This document shows positions 1-4,941 of a DNA stretch of 7,404 nucleotides, piece by piece. The notes beneath the pieces were generated by a model. The model searched no databases. It was not told where the DNA came from and worked only from the letters and a program-made list of their open reading frames with translations. The stretch's first letter is position 1; each line of letters begins with the position of its first letter. Source of the stretch: Pseudomonadota bacterium (GTDB lineage: Bacteria > Pseudomonadota > Alphaproteobacteria > UBA9219 > RGZA01); assembly GCA_016195205.1 (NCBI GenBank), contig JACQAB010000049.1, positions 1 through 7,404 on the forward strand. Direction: 5' to 3'. Made by a program: the position numbers and the translations under genes.

Positions 1-759
1 TATCTCTACCGCGTCTACGGCTTCAATGGTCCTGAATACGATGCAAATAATGCCGGCTACTATATCGATCTCAACGGCACCTCGAATGTCTACGCCTTTT
101 ACCGCACCTACGGCTTCAACGGGCCGGAGTATGACGGCAACAACGCTGGTTACTACGTCGACCCGAACGGCACGTCCCAATTCGCTTATCTCTACCGCAC
201 CTATGGCTTCAACGGCCCCGAATATGACGTGAACAACTCGGGCTACTACGTTGACCCTGACGGTGTTTCAGTGCTGTCTAACGTCCAGACCCTTGGGTAT
301 ATGTATATGCCCTACCTCGGCCGGTACGATGGCGGTTGGTATCTATGCTGGAGCAATTACTTTTATTATGGCGGCACATGCGCTGCCTCCGACGCGAGGC
401 TCAAAACGAATGTTGAACCCCTGACGGGCGTTTTGGAAAAACTCGATCGCGTGCGCGGGGTCAGTTTCGAATGGAAAGAGGGCGCACGAAAGAACGATAA
501 GGGCCGCAAGATTGGCGTCATCGCGCAGGAGATGGAGAAAGTCTATCCCGAGCTGGTGACTACGAATTCCGATGGCTACAAGGCGTTCCTGTACGAGAAT
601 TTCACCGCCGTGCTGCTTGAGGGATTGAAAGAGCTGAAGGGGCTCTTCGACGGCGATCATGGCGAGTTGATGAAGCTCAGGGCCGCGAACGACAAGTTGG
701 AAGCCAGTGTGGAATCGCTGAAGGCAGAGATTAAGGCTCTTAAAGAAAAACAACATTGA
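1..759 (+). CDS. Repeat-rich protein with C-terminal peptidase S74 (intramolecular chaperone) domain, 5'-truncated by window
   Basis: The frame is open from base 1, so the N-terminus lies outside the window; 252 residues are visible. Residues 3-90 hold three 31-residue repeats rich in Tyr, Asn and Gly (core YGFNGPEYD, then GYYVDPNGTS). A Tyr/Trp-rich linker (about 95-127) follows. Residue 130 starts SDARLKTNV, the hallmark of peptidase S74 domains, whose conserved Ser and Lys are known from phage endosialidases and tail spikes to drive self-cleavage that frees the C-terminal chaperone once the trimer has folded. KIGVIAQEMEKVYPELV and a final Leu/Lys heptad-like coiled coil (about 220-250) also fit that family. 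I infer a trimeric fibre- or spike-like protein whose repeat stalk stays as the mature product. It ends 18 bp before the proline-rich gene and probably shares its transcript. A phage fibre gene is the main alternative, but no other phage structural gene is visible. Confidence 0.88.
   Translation, partial: YLYRVYGFNGPEYDANNAGYYIDLNGTSNVYAFYRTYGFNGPEYDGNNAGYYVDPNGTSQFAYLYRTYGFNGPEYDVNNSGYYVDPDGVSVLSNVQTLGYMYMPYLGRYDGGWYLCWSNYFYYGGTCAASDARLKTNVEPLTGVLEKLDRVRGVSFEWKEGARKNDKGRKIGVIAQEMEKVYPELVTTNSDGYKAFLYENFTAVLLEGLKELKGLFDGDHGELMKLRAANDKLEASVESLKAEIKALKEKQH
7..270 (+). repeat. Three tandem 93-nt (31-codon) coding repeats
   Basis: Units begin at 7, 100 and 193 with TACCGC and encode YR(V/T)YGFNGPEYD, then x-NN-x-GYY, then a D-x-(N/D)-G stretch. 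The third copy degenerates after about 270. The protein is far better conserved than the DNA: between units 1 and 2 most differences are third-position synonymous changes (for example AAT/AAC, GGT/GGG, CCT/CCG, GAA/GAG). This suggests old repeats held by selection on the protein rather than recent slippage. More copies probably lie upstream of the window. Confidence 0.93.
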
Positions 760-777
760 AAAAAGAGGGAGAAGATC

Positions 778-1203
778 ATGAGAAGAGGCAACGCTCACTG
801 GGGAATGGTTTTGGCTGTGGCGCTAGGCACGGCATGGGCGGCAAGCGGCCCGGCCATCGCCGCCGCGCAAACCGATGGACAGGTGATTGCCGCGCCTGAC
901 CAGCCGCCCCCACCACCCCTGGGCAACGCGCCGCTGCCGCCGCCCGATCCCAACGCTAAGAAGAGGAAGCACGCTCCGGTGGCCCCGCTGCCACTCGTTG
1001 CCAACGACGGAAGCAAGCGCGCCCTGGTGGCCCCGCCGCCACCCATTGCCAACGACGGAAGCAAGCCGGCTCCCGTTGCTCCGCCAGCGCCGAAAGTTGA
1101 ACCGCCCGTAGCGCCGGACGCCGGCGCGCTCAAGGTGCCGCCTGTGCCGAAGAAGGCTGATCCTGCCGATGGCGCTTCTCAAACCAATGAAGGAAAGGAG
1201 TGA
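778..1203 (+). CDS. Exported proline/alanine-rich protein, function unknown
   Basis: 141 residues, not a family I recognise. The ATG at 778 follows a good ribosome site (GAGGGAG, 765-771). Residues 1-29 look like a Sec signal peptide: basic start (MRRGN), hydrophobic core (GMVLAVALGTAWAA), and a likely cleavage site near AIA-AA. The rest is low complexity, dominated by Pro, Ala and Val, with a PPPPPLG stretch, a basic AKKRKHAP patch, and two copies of a 16-residue unit containing VANDGSK or IANDGSK. Such composition suggests an extended linker or wall-spanning segment in the periplasm or outside the cell. No transmembrane anchor or lipobox is seen. The gene starts 18 bp after the S74 gene, so it is probably co-transcribed and may be an accessory of that fibre-like protein; this is inference from position only. 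Confidence 0.72.
   Translation: MRRGNAHWGMVLAVALGTAWAASGPAIAAAQTDGQVIAAPDQPPPPPLGNAPLPPPDPNAKKRKHAPVAPLPLVANDGSKRALVAPPPPIANDGSKPAPVAPPAPKVEPPVAPDAGALKVPPVPKKADPADGASQTNEGKE
979..1086 (+). repeat. 48-nt tandem repeat within the proline-rich gene
   Basis: Two 48-bp units start at 979 and 1027 (GTGGCCCCGC), with a partial third at 1075 (GTTGCTCCGCC). Each full unit encodes 16 residues of the pattern VAP-x-P-x-(V/I)-ANDGSK. The second half of the unit (GCCAACGACGGAAGCAAGC) is identical at the DNA level in both copies, pointing to a fairly recent duplication, unlike the diverged 93-nt repeats upstream. Confidence 0.85.
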
Positions 1204-1425
1204 CGCGCCCCTGACATGCTGCCTGCCGCCCGTCATTTAAGTACGCCCTTTCTCATTTGCGCCATACTGCTTGCGCCCATGGCCGCGCATCCGTAACCGC
1301 GTCAAACCGTTATATGGTTAACAACGTTTGAAAGTAAAACGCCTAATTTTAAGGATGACTCGTCCTATACACCTTTGCTAGATTTCAGCCCCGACTGTTT
1401 CAGGAATTTTTCAAGGAGGATTATT
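1204..1425. other. Intergenic region with an operator-like dyad and a doubtful mini-ORF
   Basis: The 222 bp separate the proline-rich gene from the collar-domain gene. The second half is AT-richer, as expected for a promoter region: TTGAAA at 1329-1334 and TATACA at 1366-1371 are candidate hexamers but are not properly spaced as one pair. An imperfect 15-bp palindrome, AGGATGACTCGTCCT (1352-1366; 12 of 15 positions symmetric), could be an operator. A 26-codon frame (1216-1296) encodes a basic start and a hydrophobic stretch (FLICAILLAPMAA). Its ATG is too far (about 14 nt) from the AGGAG at 1197-1201 to be convincing. Confidence 0.3.
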
Positions 1426-2031
1426 ATGCGCAAAGGATTTCTTTTTCTTCTCGGCCTCGGATTTCTGGCCTTCGCACCGCTCAGCGGCTTTGCCGGCGAT
1501 CAGATGTTTCCGCCGGAAAATCTCGCCGGCTGGGAACCCTTCACGCCGGCGGACGGCCGCACGCTGGTGGGCTGTGGCAGCGGACCACGCATACTTGATG
1601 GCGGTCCTGGGCCCGCGGGATGCAGCCAGGGCGAGCAGGGCGGCGAGAACTTTGTCACGCTTACGGTAGAGCAGATGCCCAAGCATTCCCATAACATCCG
1701 CCTCACGGGCGGGCCCGACGATCATGACTTCAACGCACTTTGGACTTTCGACATCCGTCATCTCGGCTATGCGGAGTTCGACTGGACGGGTTATTCTCCC
1801 GATCAAATTCCTGGCACCAATCGATTGCGCGGCACGTCGCCCGACGGCATCACGCCCGAAGGAACACGCTCGCTGATCGCCGCCAATGGCGACGGTCTGG
1901 GCCCTTTCCTGAGCGCGAGCTCTGAGGGTGGTTCGCAGCCTTTCGACAACCGCCAGGCGTTCGTCGGCGTGCTGTTCTGCAAAAAGAGCGTATTGCCGCC
2001 TTGCCTGGGGGGATGCCCGCCGCCTCAATAG
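1426..2031 (+). CDS. Secreted phage tail-collar-like domain protein
   Basis: 201 residues. The ATG at 1426 is chosen over an upstream in-frame TTG (1375) because AAGGAGG lies just before it (1413-1419) and the product then opens with a classic signal peptide: MRK, a hydrophobic core (FLFLLGLGFLAF) and a cleavage site at GFA-GD (23/24). The mature part carries marks of the collar-type C-terminal fold of tail fibres and microcystin-dependent proteins: DGRTLVGCGSG (43-53), GGENFVTLTVEQMPKHSH (72-89), and a closing GGSQPFDNRQAFVGVLF. The H-x-H at 87-89 matches the zinc-binding His pair known from T4 gp12. Several Cys residues (50, 66, 185, 193, 197) are unusual for cytoplasmically assembled tail fibres but suit an oxidising exported environment. 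I infer an extracellular, perhaps trimeric, binding protein; the ligand is unknown. Confidence 0.75.
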   Translation: MRKGFLFLLGLGFLAFAPLSGFAGDQMFPPENLAGWEPFTPADGRTLVGCGSGPRILDGGPGPAGCSQGEQGGENFVTLTVEQMPKHSHNIRLTGGPDDHDFNALWTFDIRHLGYAEFDWTGYSPDQIPGTNRLRGTSPDGITPEGTRSLIAANGDGLGPFLSASSEGGSQPFDNRQAFVGVLFCKKSVLPPCLGGCPPPQ

Positions 2032-2042
2032 ATAAATAGGGG

Positions 2043-2068
2043 GACGGGCTGATCTTGGCGCCGTCTTT
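2043..2068 (+). terminator. Possible weak intrinsic terminator after the collar-domain gene
   Basis: GACGG (2043-2047) can pair with CCGTC (2061-2065), extended inward by a GC/GC pair with one bulged base, and is followed by TTTGTT. It lies 12 bp past the stop codon at 2031. The stem is short and the T run interrupted, so termination would be inefficient at best. Confidence 0.3.
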
Positions 2069-2137
2069 GTTGAGGGCGCGTCACGATGGCAACGGTGAAA
2101 GTGGCGCCTCTGTGAGGGAGCCGATCGCGTGCTAAAT

Positions 2138-2175
2138 GGGGTCACGCCTCGATTTGTTCCAAAGTGCACGCTAAG
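2138..2175 (+). repeat. Tn3-type 38-bp terminal inverted repeat, left-facing end
   Basis: Runs from GGGGTCACG to CACGCTAAG, 38 bp. It agrees with the right-hand end at 4870-4907 (reverse complement) at 35 of 38 positions and with 2348-2385 at 32 of 38. The final CACGCTAAG is shared with classical termini such as those of Tn21. Orientation marks it as the left end of an element extending rightwards. Confidence 0.85.
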
Positions 2176-2184
2176 GGCACCGAG

Positions 2185-2217
2185 ATCGTGTCCACGCCGC
2201 TTGATCGTGAACACGAT
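2185..2217. repeat. Imperfect palindrome inside the miniature element
   Basis: ATCGTGTCCACG (2185-2196) and CGTGAACACGAT (2206-2217) form 12-bp arms with one mismatch around a 9-nt centre. The size resembles one subsite of a resolvase res region, which some Tn3-derived miniature elements keep, but only one clear dyad is visible and no resolvase gene is present. A protein-binding site or a simple hairpin is equally possible. Confidence 0.5.
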
Positions 2218-2347
2218 GACCAGGTGGACGATCGCTAGGGTGACCGAAAGGGATAGTTTTCGGCCAGGATCGTTCAGCTATCCAGAAAGTGTGAAAATAC
2301 AAAGGTTTGCCAAGCGTCATTCTTGATGGGTTTTTGGCCACCACGGC

Positions 2348-2385
2348 CTAGGCGTACAATCCAGAACAAATCGAGGCGTGACCCC
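2348..2385 (-). repeat. Tn3-type 38-bp terminal inverted repeat, right-facing end (diverged inside)
   Basis: Read on the minus strand it begins GGGGTCACGCCTCGATTTGT and ends CCTAG. The outer 22 bp match the left end at 2138 exactly, while the inner 16 bp, where transposase contacts the DNA, have six changes. It ends 3 bp before the ATG at 2389. Confidence 0.75.
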
Positions 2386-2388
2386 AAG

Positions 2389-2807
2389 ATGATAAAAAAA
2401 AGCCTCTCTCGTCAATAGTCCGTGCGCTTCTCGCCAAACTGGGCATCAATGACCCCATGCGCATCGAATTATCTGAAGCGGTCCAGACCGCGTGCGAATT
2501 CCACGATCTCGTCGCGCTCGCCGCAAATTGGCCGATCGAAATGCGCTAGGAAGTCATTCGCTTTGCGCTGTTCAGCAGGAGCCGCCATTCTGCCCTCCAG
2601 GCGCTGTTCGAAGAGAAGGGCTTGGGCCGCAAGCACCGTCTACGCCAAGTCCTGGAAGTCATCGTAGTCGCTGCGGCTGCCGCAGGCTCAGCCGTGCATC
2701 CTACCAATCGTGCCGAATTGGCGCATCGCTGCCAGGTCAGCCAACCTACCGTTTCCACTGCCGTAAAGGAATTGGCCAGGATCGGCTTCATTCATGTGGA
2801 GAATTAG
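2389..2807 (+). pseudogene. Broken gene with C-terminal winged-helix-like segment
   Basis: One frame (codons starting at positions divisible by 3) reads as a plausible protein from about 2394 to the TAG at 2805-2807, interrupted only by an amber codon at 2547-2549: ALLAKLGINDPMRIELSEAV before it, EVIRFALFSRSRHSALQALF after it. No start codon opens this frame before an internal ATG at 2457. The ATG at 2389 is out of frame but would join it if the run of eight A (2394-2401) had nine, so there are probably two lesions. The last 30 residues (NRAELAHRCQVSQPTVSTAV, then KELARIGFI) resemble a helix-turn-helix of MarR or GntR type, so a DNA-binding regulator is likely. I do not recognise the N-terminal family. 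The upstream transposon end abuts the presumed start and no ribosome site is visible. Confidence 0.6.
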
Positions 2808-2900
2808 CATTTCAAATTCGCCCCCGCATCAATATCAGCGTGGTGTTTTCATGCCTTCTTCATTGTTTTCACCGCCAATTCGATACAATTTAATCTATCT

Positions 2901-2929
2901 TTGATCTATTATTAATGGGATTTTATAAA
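2901..2929 (+). promoter_or_regulatory. Sigma70-type promoter for the thrombospondin-like secreted protein gene
   Basis: TTGATC (2901-2906), a 17-bp spacer and TATAAA (2924-2929) form a strong match to the -35/-10 consensus, set in an AT-rich block (about 2850-2935) within otherwise GC-rich DNA. Transcription would start near 2936, giving a leader of about 20 nt before the ATG at 2955. Confidence 0.72.
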
Positions 2930-2954
2930 CCCAGGCCGATATTAGGGGCTGAAA

Positions 2955-4223
2955 ATGCCCCTCGTTCTTTTTGCCCTTTTCGCCGCGCTGCTTTTGGCAT
3001 CGCCGCTCTCCGCTGCAGAGACCGCTGTGGCCACGAACAACGTCACGCTGGTGCCAAACGGCGTCGTGCCGCTGCAGGGCAATTGCGACCTGCCGCCTGA
3101 ATCGCACAGTGGGCCAACCTCCACCACGTCCACCTGGTCATGTCCGGGCCTTTCGACCTCGCCGCTGAATTTTCACTACACCAACGGTTTTGCCGAAGGC
3201 TGTCTTTACATTGACAATTTCAGCCACCCTGAAAAAACCTTCTTTGTGCCGATGCGCACGCTGGAGGAATGGCTTGACTTCAAGGTTGCCACCCAGCCCG
3301 GCGGCAGCATCCACACCCAGGTCGTCCTCTCCTACGGCTGCAACGCCGACGACACGCAGCACGACAGCTGCGGGCATCCTGTCCACCTGCCCCAGGCGCG
3401 AAACGGCGCCACCATCATCGTCCACGGCTCGCCCTATATGCAGACGACCTACACTTGCGTGGCAACAAGCGGCTGCGGCACTTGGCAAAAAACCGGCGAG
3501 GAGGGGCATTGTGCCATCGATGGCGTGTGCGGCCCCGCCGCCAATCAATCCTGGCCGCCGGATACTGGGCCGCCTGCGGACCAGCTCTGCAGCGCCGGCA
3601 CGCCTTCGAGCCTCGCCGGCAACGGGCCCTGGTCGTGGACCTGCGAGGGCCTCTATGGCGGCGCCAATGCTACCTGTTCGGCGGGCCTGGCCTGCCAGCC
3701 AAATGATCGTATCGTGAGTGTCGGGCCGTGCTCGGTCACCTGCGGCGGCGGCACGCAAGATGTCAACTGGGATGACGGCTGCGGCCACACCCACACCACG
3801 TCCCAAAGCTGCAATCCGCAGGCCTGCTGCACAGGAGACGACCATATCACGGGCTTTGGCCCTTGCTCCGCTACCTGCGGCGGCGGCATACAAGACATTT
3901 ACTGGGCCAATGGCTGCGGCAGCACCTGGACCACCTCCCAGAACTGCAACACGCAGGCCTGCCCTTGCGTGCCGGGACCAACGGTCTGGGCCGGATGGAC
4001 GAACGTGGAAGAGCGCGCTTACTGCTATTACTGCGGAACGGAGAACTGGACCAACGGCTGCACCACCTGGGCCCATGGCGAGTACTGCTGGACCCAGGGC
4101 GGAGACTGCAGCAGCCCCTCCGAACCTGCCGGCCCGACAGCGGAGAGCGACGGTACCAGTGACGGGGGCGACGGCAGCGACGGCGGTGACGGCGACAGCG
4201 GCGGTGATAGCGGCGGTTATTAA
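2955..4223 (+). CDS. Secreted cysteine-rich protein with two thrombospondin-1-like repeats
   Basis: 422 residues. The ATG at 2955 lies six bases after AGGGG and just past an in-frame stop (2943), fixing the start. Residues 1-21 form a hydrophobic signal sequence (MPLVLFALFAALLLASPLSA) lacking the usual basic N-terminus. Residues 22-185 are an unrecognised Cys-containing N-terminal region. Residues about 186-250 carry a module common in bacterial surface proteins (VCG ... LCSAGTPSSLAGNGPWSWTC ... ATCSAG). Two 45-residue repeats start at 253 and 298: (V/F)GPCS-x-TCGGG-x-QD ... GCG ... TTSQ-x-CN-x-QAC, matching the CSxTCGGG and SQxCNxQAC signatures of thrombospondin type 1 repeats. A Trp/Cys-rich segment and an Asp/Gly/Ser tail (about 397-422) end it. 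I infer an extracellular adhesion or matrix-like protein stabilised by disulfides. It appears intact and has its own promoter, unlike the broken genes on either side. Confidence 0.8.
   Translation: MPLVLFALFAALLLASPLSAAETAVATNNVTLVPNGVVPLQGNCDLPPESHSGPTSTTSTWSCPGLSTSPLNFHYTNGFAEGCLYIDNFSHPEKTFFVPMRTLEEWLDFKVATQPGGSIHTQVVLSYGCNADDTQHDSCGHPVHLPQARNGATIIVHGSPYMQTTYTCVATSGCGTWQKTGEEGHCAIDGVCGPAANQSWPPDTGPPADQLCSAGTPSSLAGNGPWSWTCEGLYGGANATCSAGLACQPNDRIVSVGPCSVTCGGGTQDVNWDDGCGHTHTTSQSCNPQACCTGDDHITGFGPCSATCGGGIQDIYWANGCGSTWTTSQNCNTQACPCVPGPTVWAGWTNVEERAYCYYCGTENWTNGCTTWAHGEYCWTQGGDCSSPSEPAGPTAESDGTSDGGDGSDGGDGDSGGDSGGY
3711..3962 (+). repeat. Two thrombospondin-1-like coding repeats, 135-nt period
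   Basis: Unit 1 starts at 3711 (IVSVGPCSVTCGGGTQD) and unit 2 at 3846 (ITGFGPCSATCGGGIQD); both end in CN-x-QAC. All Cys positions up to QAC are conserved (GPC, TCGGG, GCG, CN, QAC), giving five Cys per unit; the canonical repeat has six, so pairing may involve the neighbouring Cys directly after each unit. Confidence 0.85.
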
Positions 4224-4311
4224 TCTACATTGCTGCCGCTGGCCGGCGACTCCGACGGCTGATCTCAAACAAGCTCTGCAGCGAGCAATTGTAGCTAGCC
4301 TAAGCGGCGCC

Positions 4312-4431
4312 TCACTGACTCTCAACCACCTTGCCAAGAATCTCCTTGCGCTCGATCAGGCCGAAGCGCGAGCTGTCGGTCGAGCCTGCCGGGTTCTCGC
4401 CCATCACCAGAAAGGTATCCGCGTCAGAACG
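4312..4431 (-). pseudogene. C-terminal fragment of an S26 (signal peptidase I-like) gene
   Basis: Read on the minus strand from 4431 down to the TGA at 4314-4312, 39 codons give DTFLVMGENPAGSTDSSRFG followed by LIERKEILGKVVESQ. This fits the C-terminal conserved box of type I signal peptidases and TraF-like S26 proteases (consensus (V/M)GDNR-x-x-S-x-DSR-x-(F/W)G-x-(V/I), then an I-x-GK-(V/A) ending). The catalytic Ser and Lys boxes, which lie nearer the N-terminus, are absent. The frame runs into the transposase fragment at about 4432, so the gene was probably cut by the Tn3-related insertion or a later deletion. It converges on the thrombospondin-like gene, with 88 bp between stop codons. 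Too short to be functional. Confidence 0.65.
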
Positions 4432-4433
4432 GC

Positions 4434-4874
4434 CTAGCTCTGGCGCTGCGCGAGATGGGGCGGCTGGAGCGCACGGATTTCACCTTGCTATGGCTTCGCG
4501 ATCCTAGCGTGCGCCGCCGGTGCCAAGTCGGTCTCAACAAGGGAGAAGCCAAAAACGCGCTTTCGCGCGCGGTGGCCTTCAACCGCCTGGGCGAAATGCG
4601 GGACCGCAACTACGAGAACCAGCGTTATCGTGCCAGTGGTCTCAATCTCGTGTTGGCCGCAATCAGCCTTTGGAACACTGTCTACCTTGAGAAGGCCATT
4701 GCGACCCTGCGCCGCCGCGGCCAAGTGATCCCGGATGACTTGCTGACCTATCTGTCACCCCTGGGGTGGGAGCATATCAATCTAACCGGCGACTATGTGT
4801 GGGATACCAAGGAGTTGAAAGCGAAAGCTGGGATGAGGCCTCTGCGGTTGTTAGGTTTTGAGAAAGCCGCTTAA
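4434..4874 (+). pseudogene. tnpA: Tn3-family transposase, C-terminal fragment
   Basis: 146 codons of a protein normally near 1000 residues. It reads LRELGR-like at the start (LALALREMGRLERTDFTL), then GLNKGEAKNALSRAVAFNRL, NQRYRASGLNLVLAAISLWN, and LSPLGWEHINLTGDYVW, which are C-terminal landmarks of Tn3-family DDE transposases. The Glu of NKGEAKNAL (codon 4545-4547) is in the position of the catalytic Glu; both catalytic Asp residues lie in the missing part. Similarity fades before about 4434, where the S26-like fragment takes over on the other strand, so a deletion or recombination junction is placed there. The stop (4872-4874) falls inside the 38-bp terminal repeat, a usual arrangement at the tnpA end of Tn3 elements. 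No intact copy is present here to act on the nearby ends. Confidence 0.88.
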
Positions 4875-4907
4875 CGTGCAGTTTGGAACAAACCGAGGCG
4901 TGACCCC
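4870..4907 (-). repeat. Tn3-type 38-bp terminal inverted repeat, right end
   Basis: On the minus strand it begins GGGGTCACGCCTCGGTTTGT and ends CACGTTAAG. It differs from the 2138-2175 end at three positions and overlaps the tnpA stop codon, so its identity as a transposon end is well anchored. Confidence 0.9.
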
Positions 4908-4941
4908 ATAAAGGTTGTAAAGAATGGGCCGAGAGTACAAA

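Larger units (their letters stand above)
2138..2385. mobile_element. Tn3-derived miniature inverted-repeat element (TIME-like), 248 bp
   Basis: The left end (2138-2175) reads GGGGTCACGCCTCGATTTGT and continues to CACGCTAAG, the 38-bp length and GGGG...TAAG signature of Tn3-family termini. The right end (2348-2385) is its inverted partner: the outer 22 bp are identical and the inner 16 bp differ at six positions. The 172-bp interior has no credible gene but contains an imperfect palindrome (2185-2217). This is the layout of TIMEs, short non-autonomous elements mobilised in trans by Tn3 transposases. The 5-bp flanks (TAAAT left, AAGAT right) do not match, so either the target duplication has decayed or the two ends were not inserted together. 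The 357 bp between genes at 2032-2388 hold this element and little else. Confidence 0.65.
4434..4907. mobile_element. Right end of a decayed Tn3-family transposon
   Basis: Consists of the tnpA 3' end and the adjoining 38-bp terminal repeat. The matching left end may be 2138-2175 (35 of 38 bp), which would make a 2770-bp defective element carrying the regulator remnant, the thrombospondin-like gene and the peptidase fragment. The 5-bp outer flanks are TAAAT (2133-2137) and ATAAA (4908-4912), not an exact duplication. Confidence 0.7.

Noticed and set aside
7..270. CRISPR array or non-coding satellite
   Set aside because: The 93-nt units are contiguous without spacers, keep one reading frame and diverge mainly at synonymous sites, so they are protein repeats.
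1375..1425. Upstream TTG start for the collar-domain gene
   Set aside because: It has no ribosome site and would bury the signal peptide behind 17 residues; the ATG at 1426 has AAGGAGG just upstream.
1411..2214. 267-codon minus-strand open frame
   Set aside because: Antisense to the collar-domain gene and running into the Tn3-type end; Arg/Ala-rich with no family motif.
2244..2263. CCGAAA/TTTCGG hairpin inside the miniature element
   Set aside because: Six-bp arms with an 8-nt loop are expected by chance at this length and have no T run or context.
2492..2893. 133-codon plus-strand frame in the regulator remnant
   Set aside because: Arg/Ser/Cys-rich product without motifs; the overlapping frame with helix-turn-helix character is the sensible one despite its amber codon.
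4224..4311. Bidirectional terminator between the converging secreted-protein gene and S26 fragment
   Set aside because: Looked for a GC stem with flanking A/T runs and found none convincing.
3138..4337. 399-codon minus-strand open frame
   Set aside because: Antisense to the Cys-rich gene, whose signal peptide, repeats and promoter are clear. The minus product is Ala/Arg/Gly-rich with no recognisable domain, as expected from GC-rich antisense.
2133..4912. 5-bp target duplication around the 2138-4907 block
   Set aside because: The flanks TAAAT and ATAAA share composition but are not the same 5-mer, so I do not claim a duplication; the 2138-2385 flanks (TAAAT, AAGAT) also fail.
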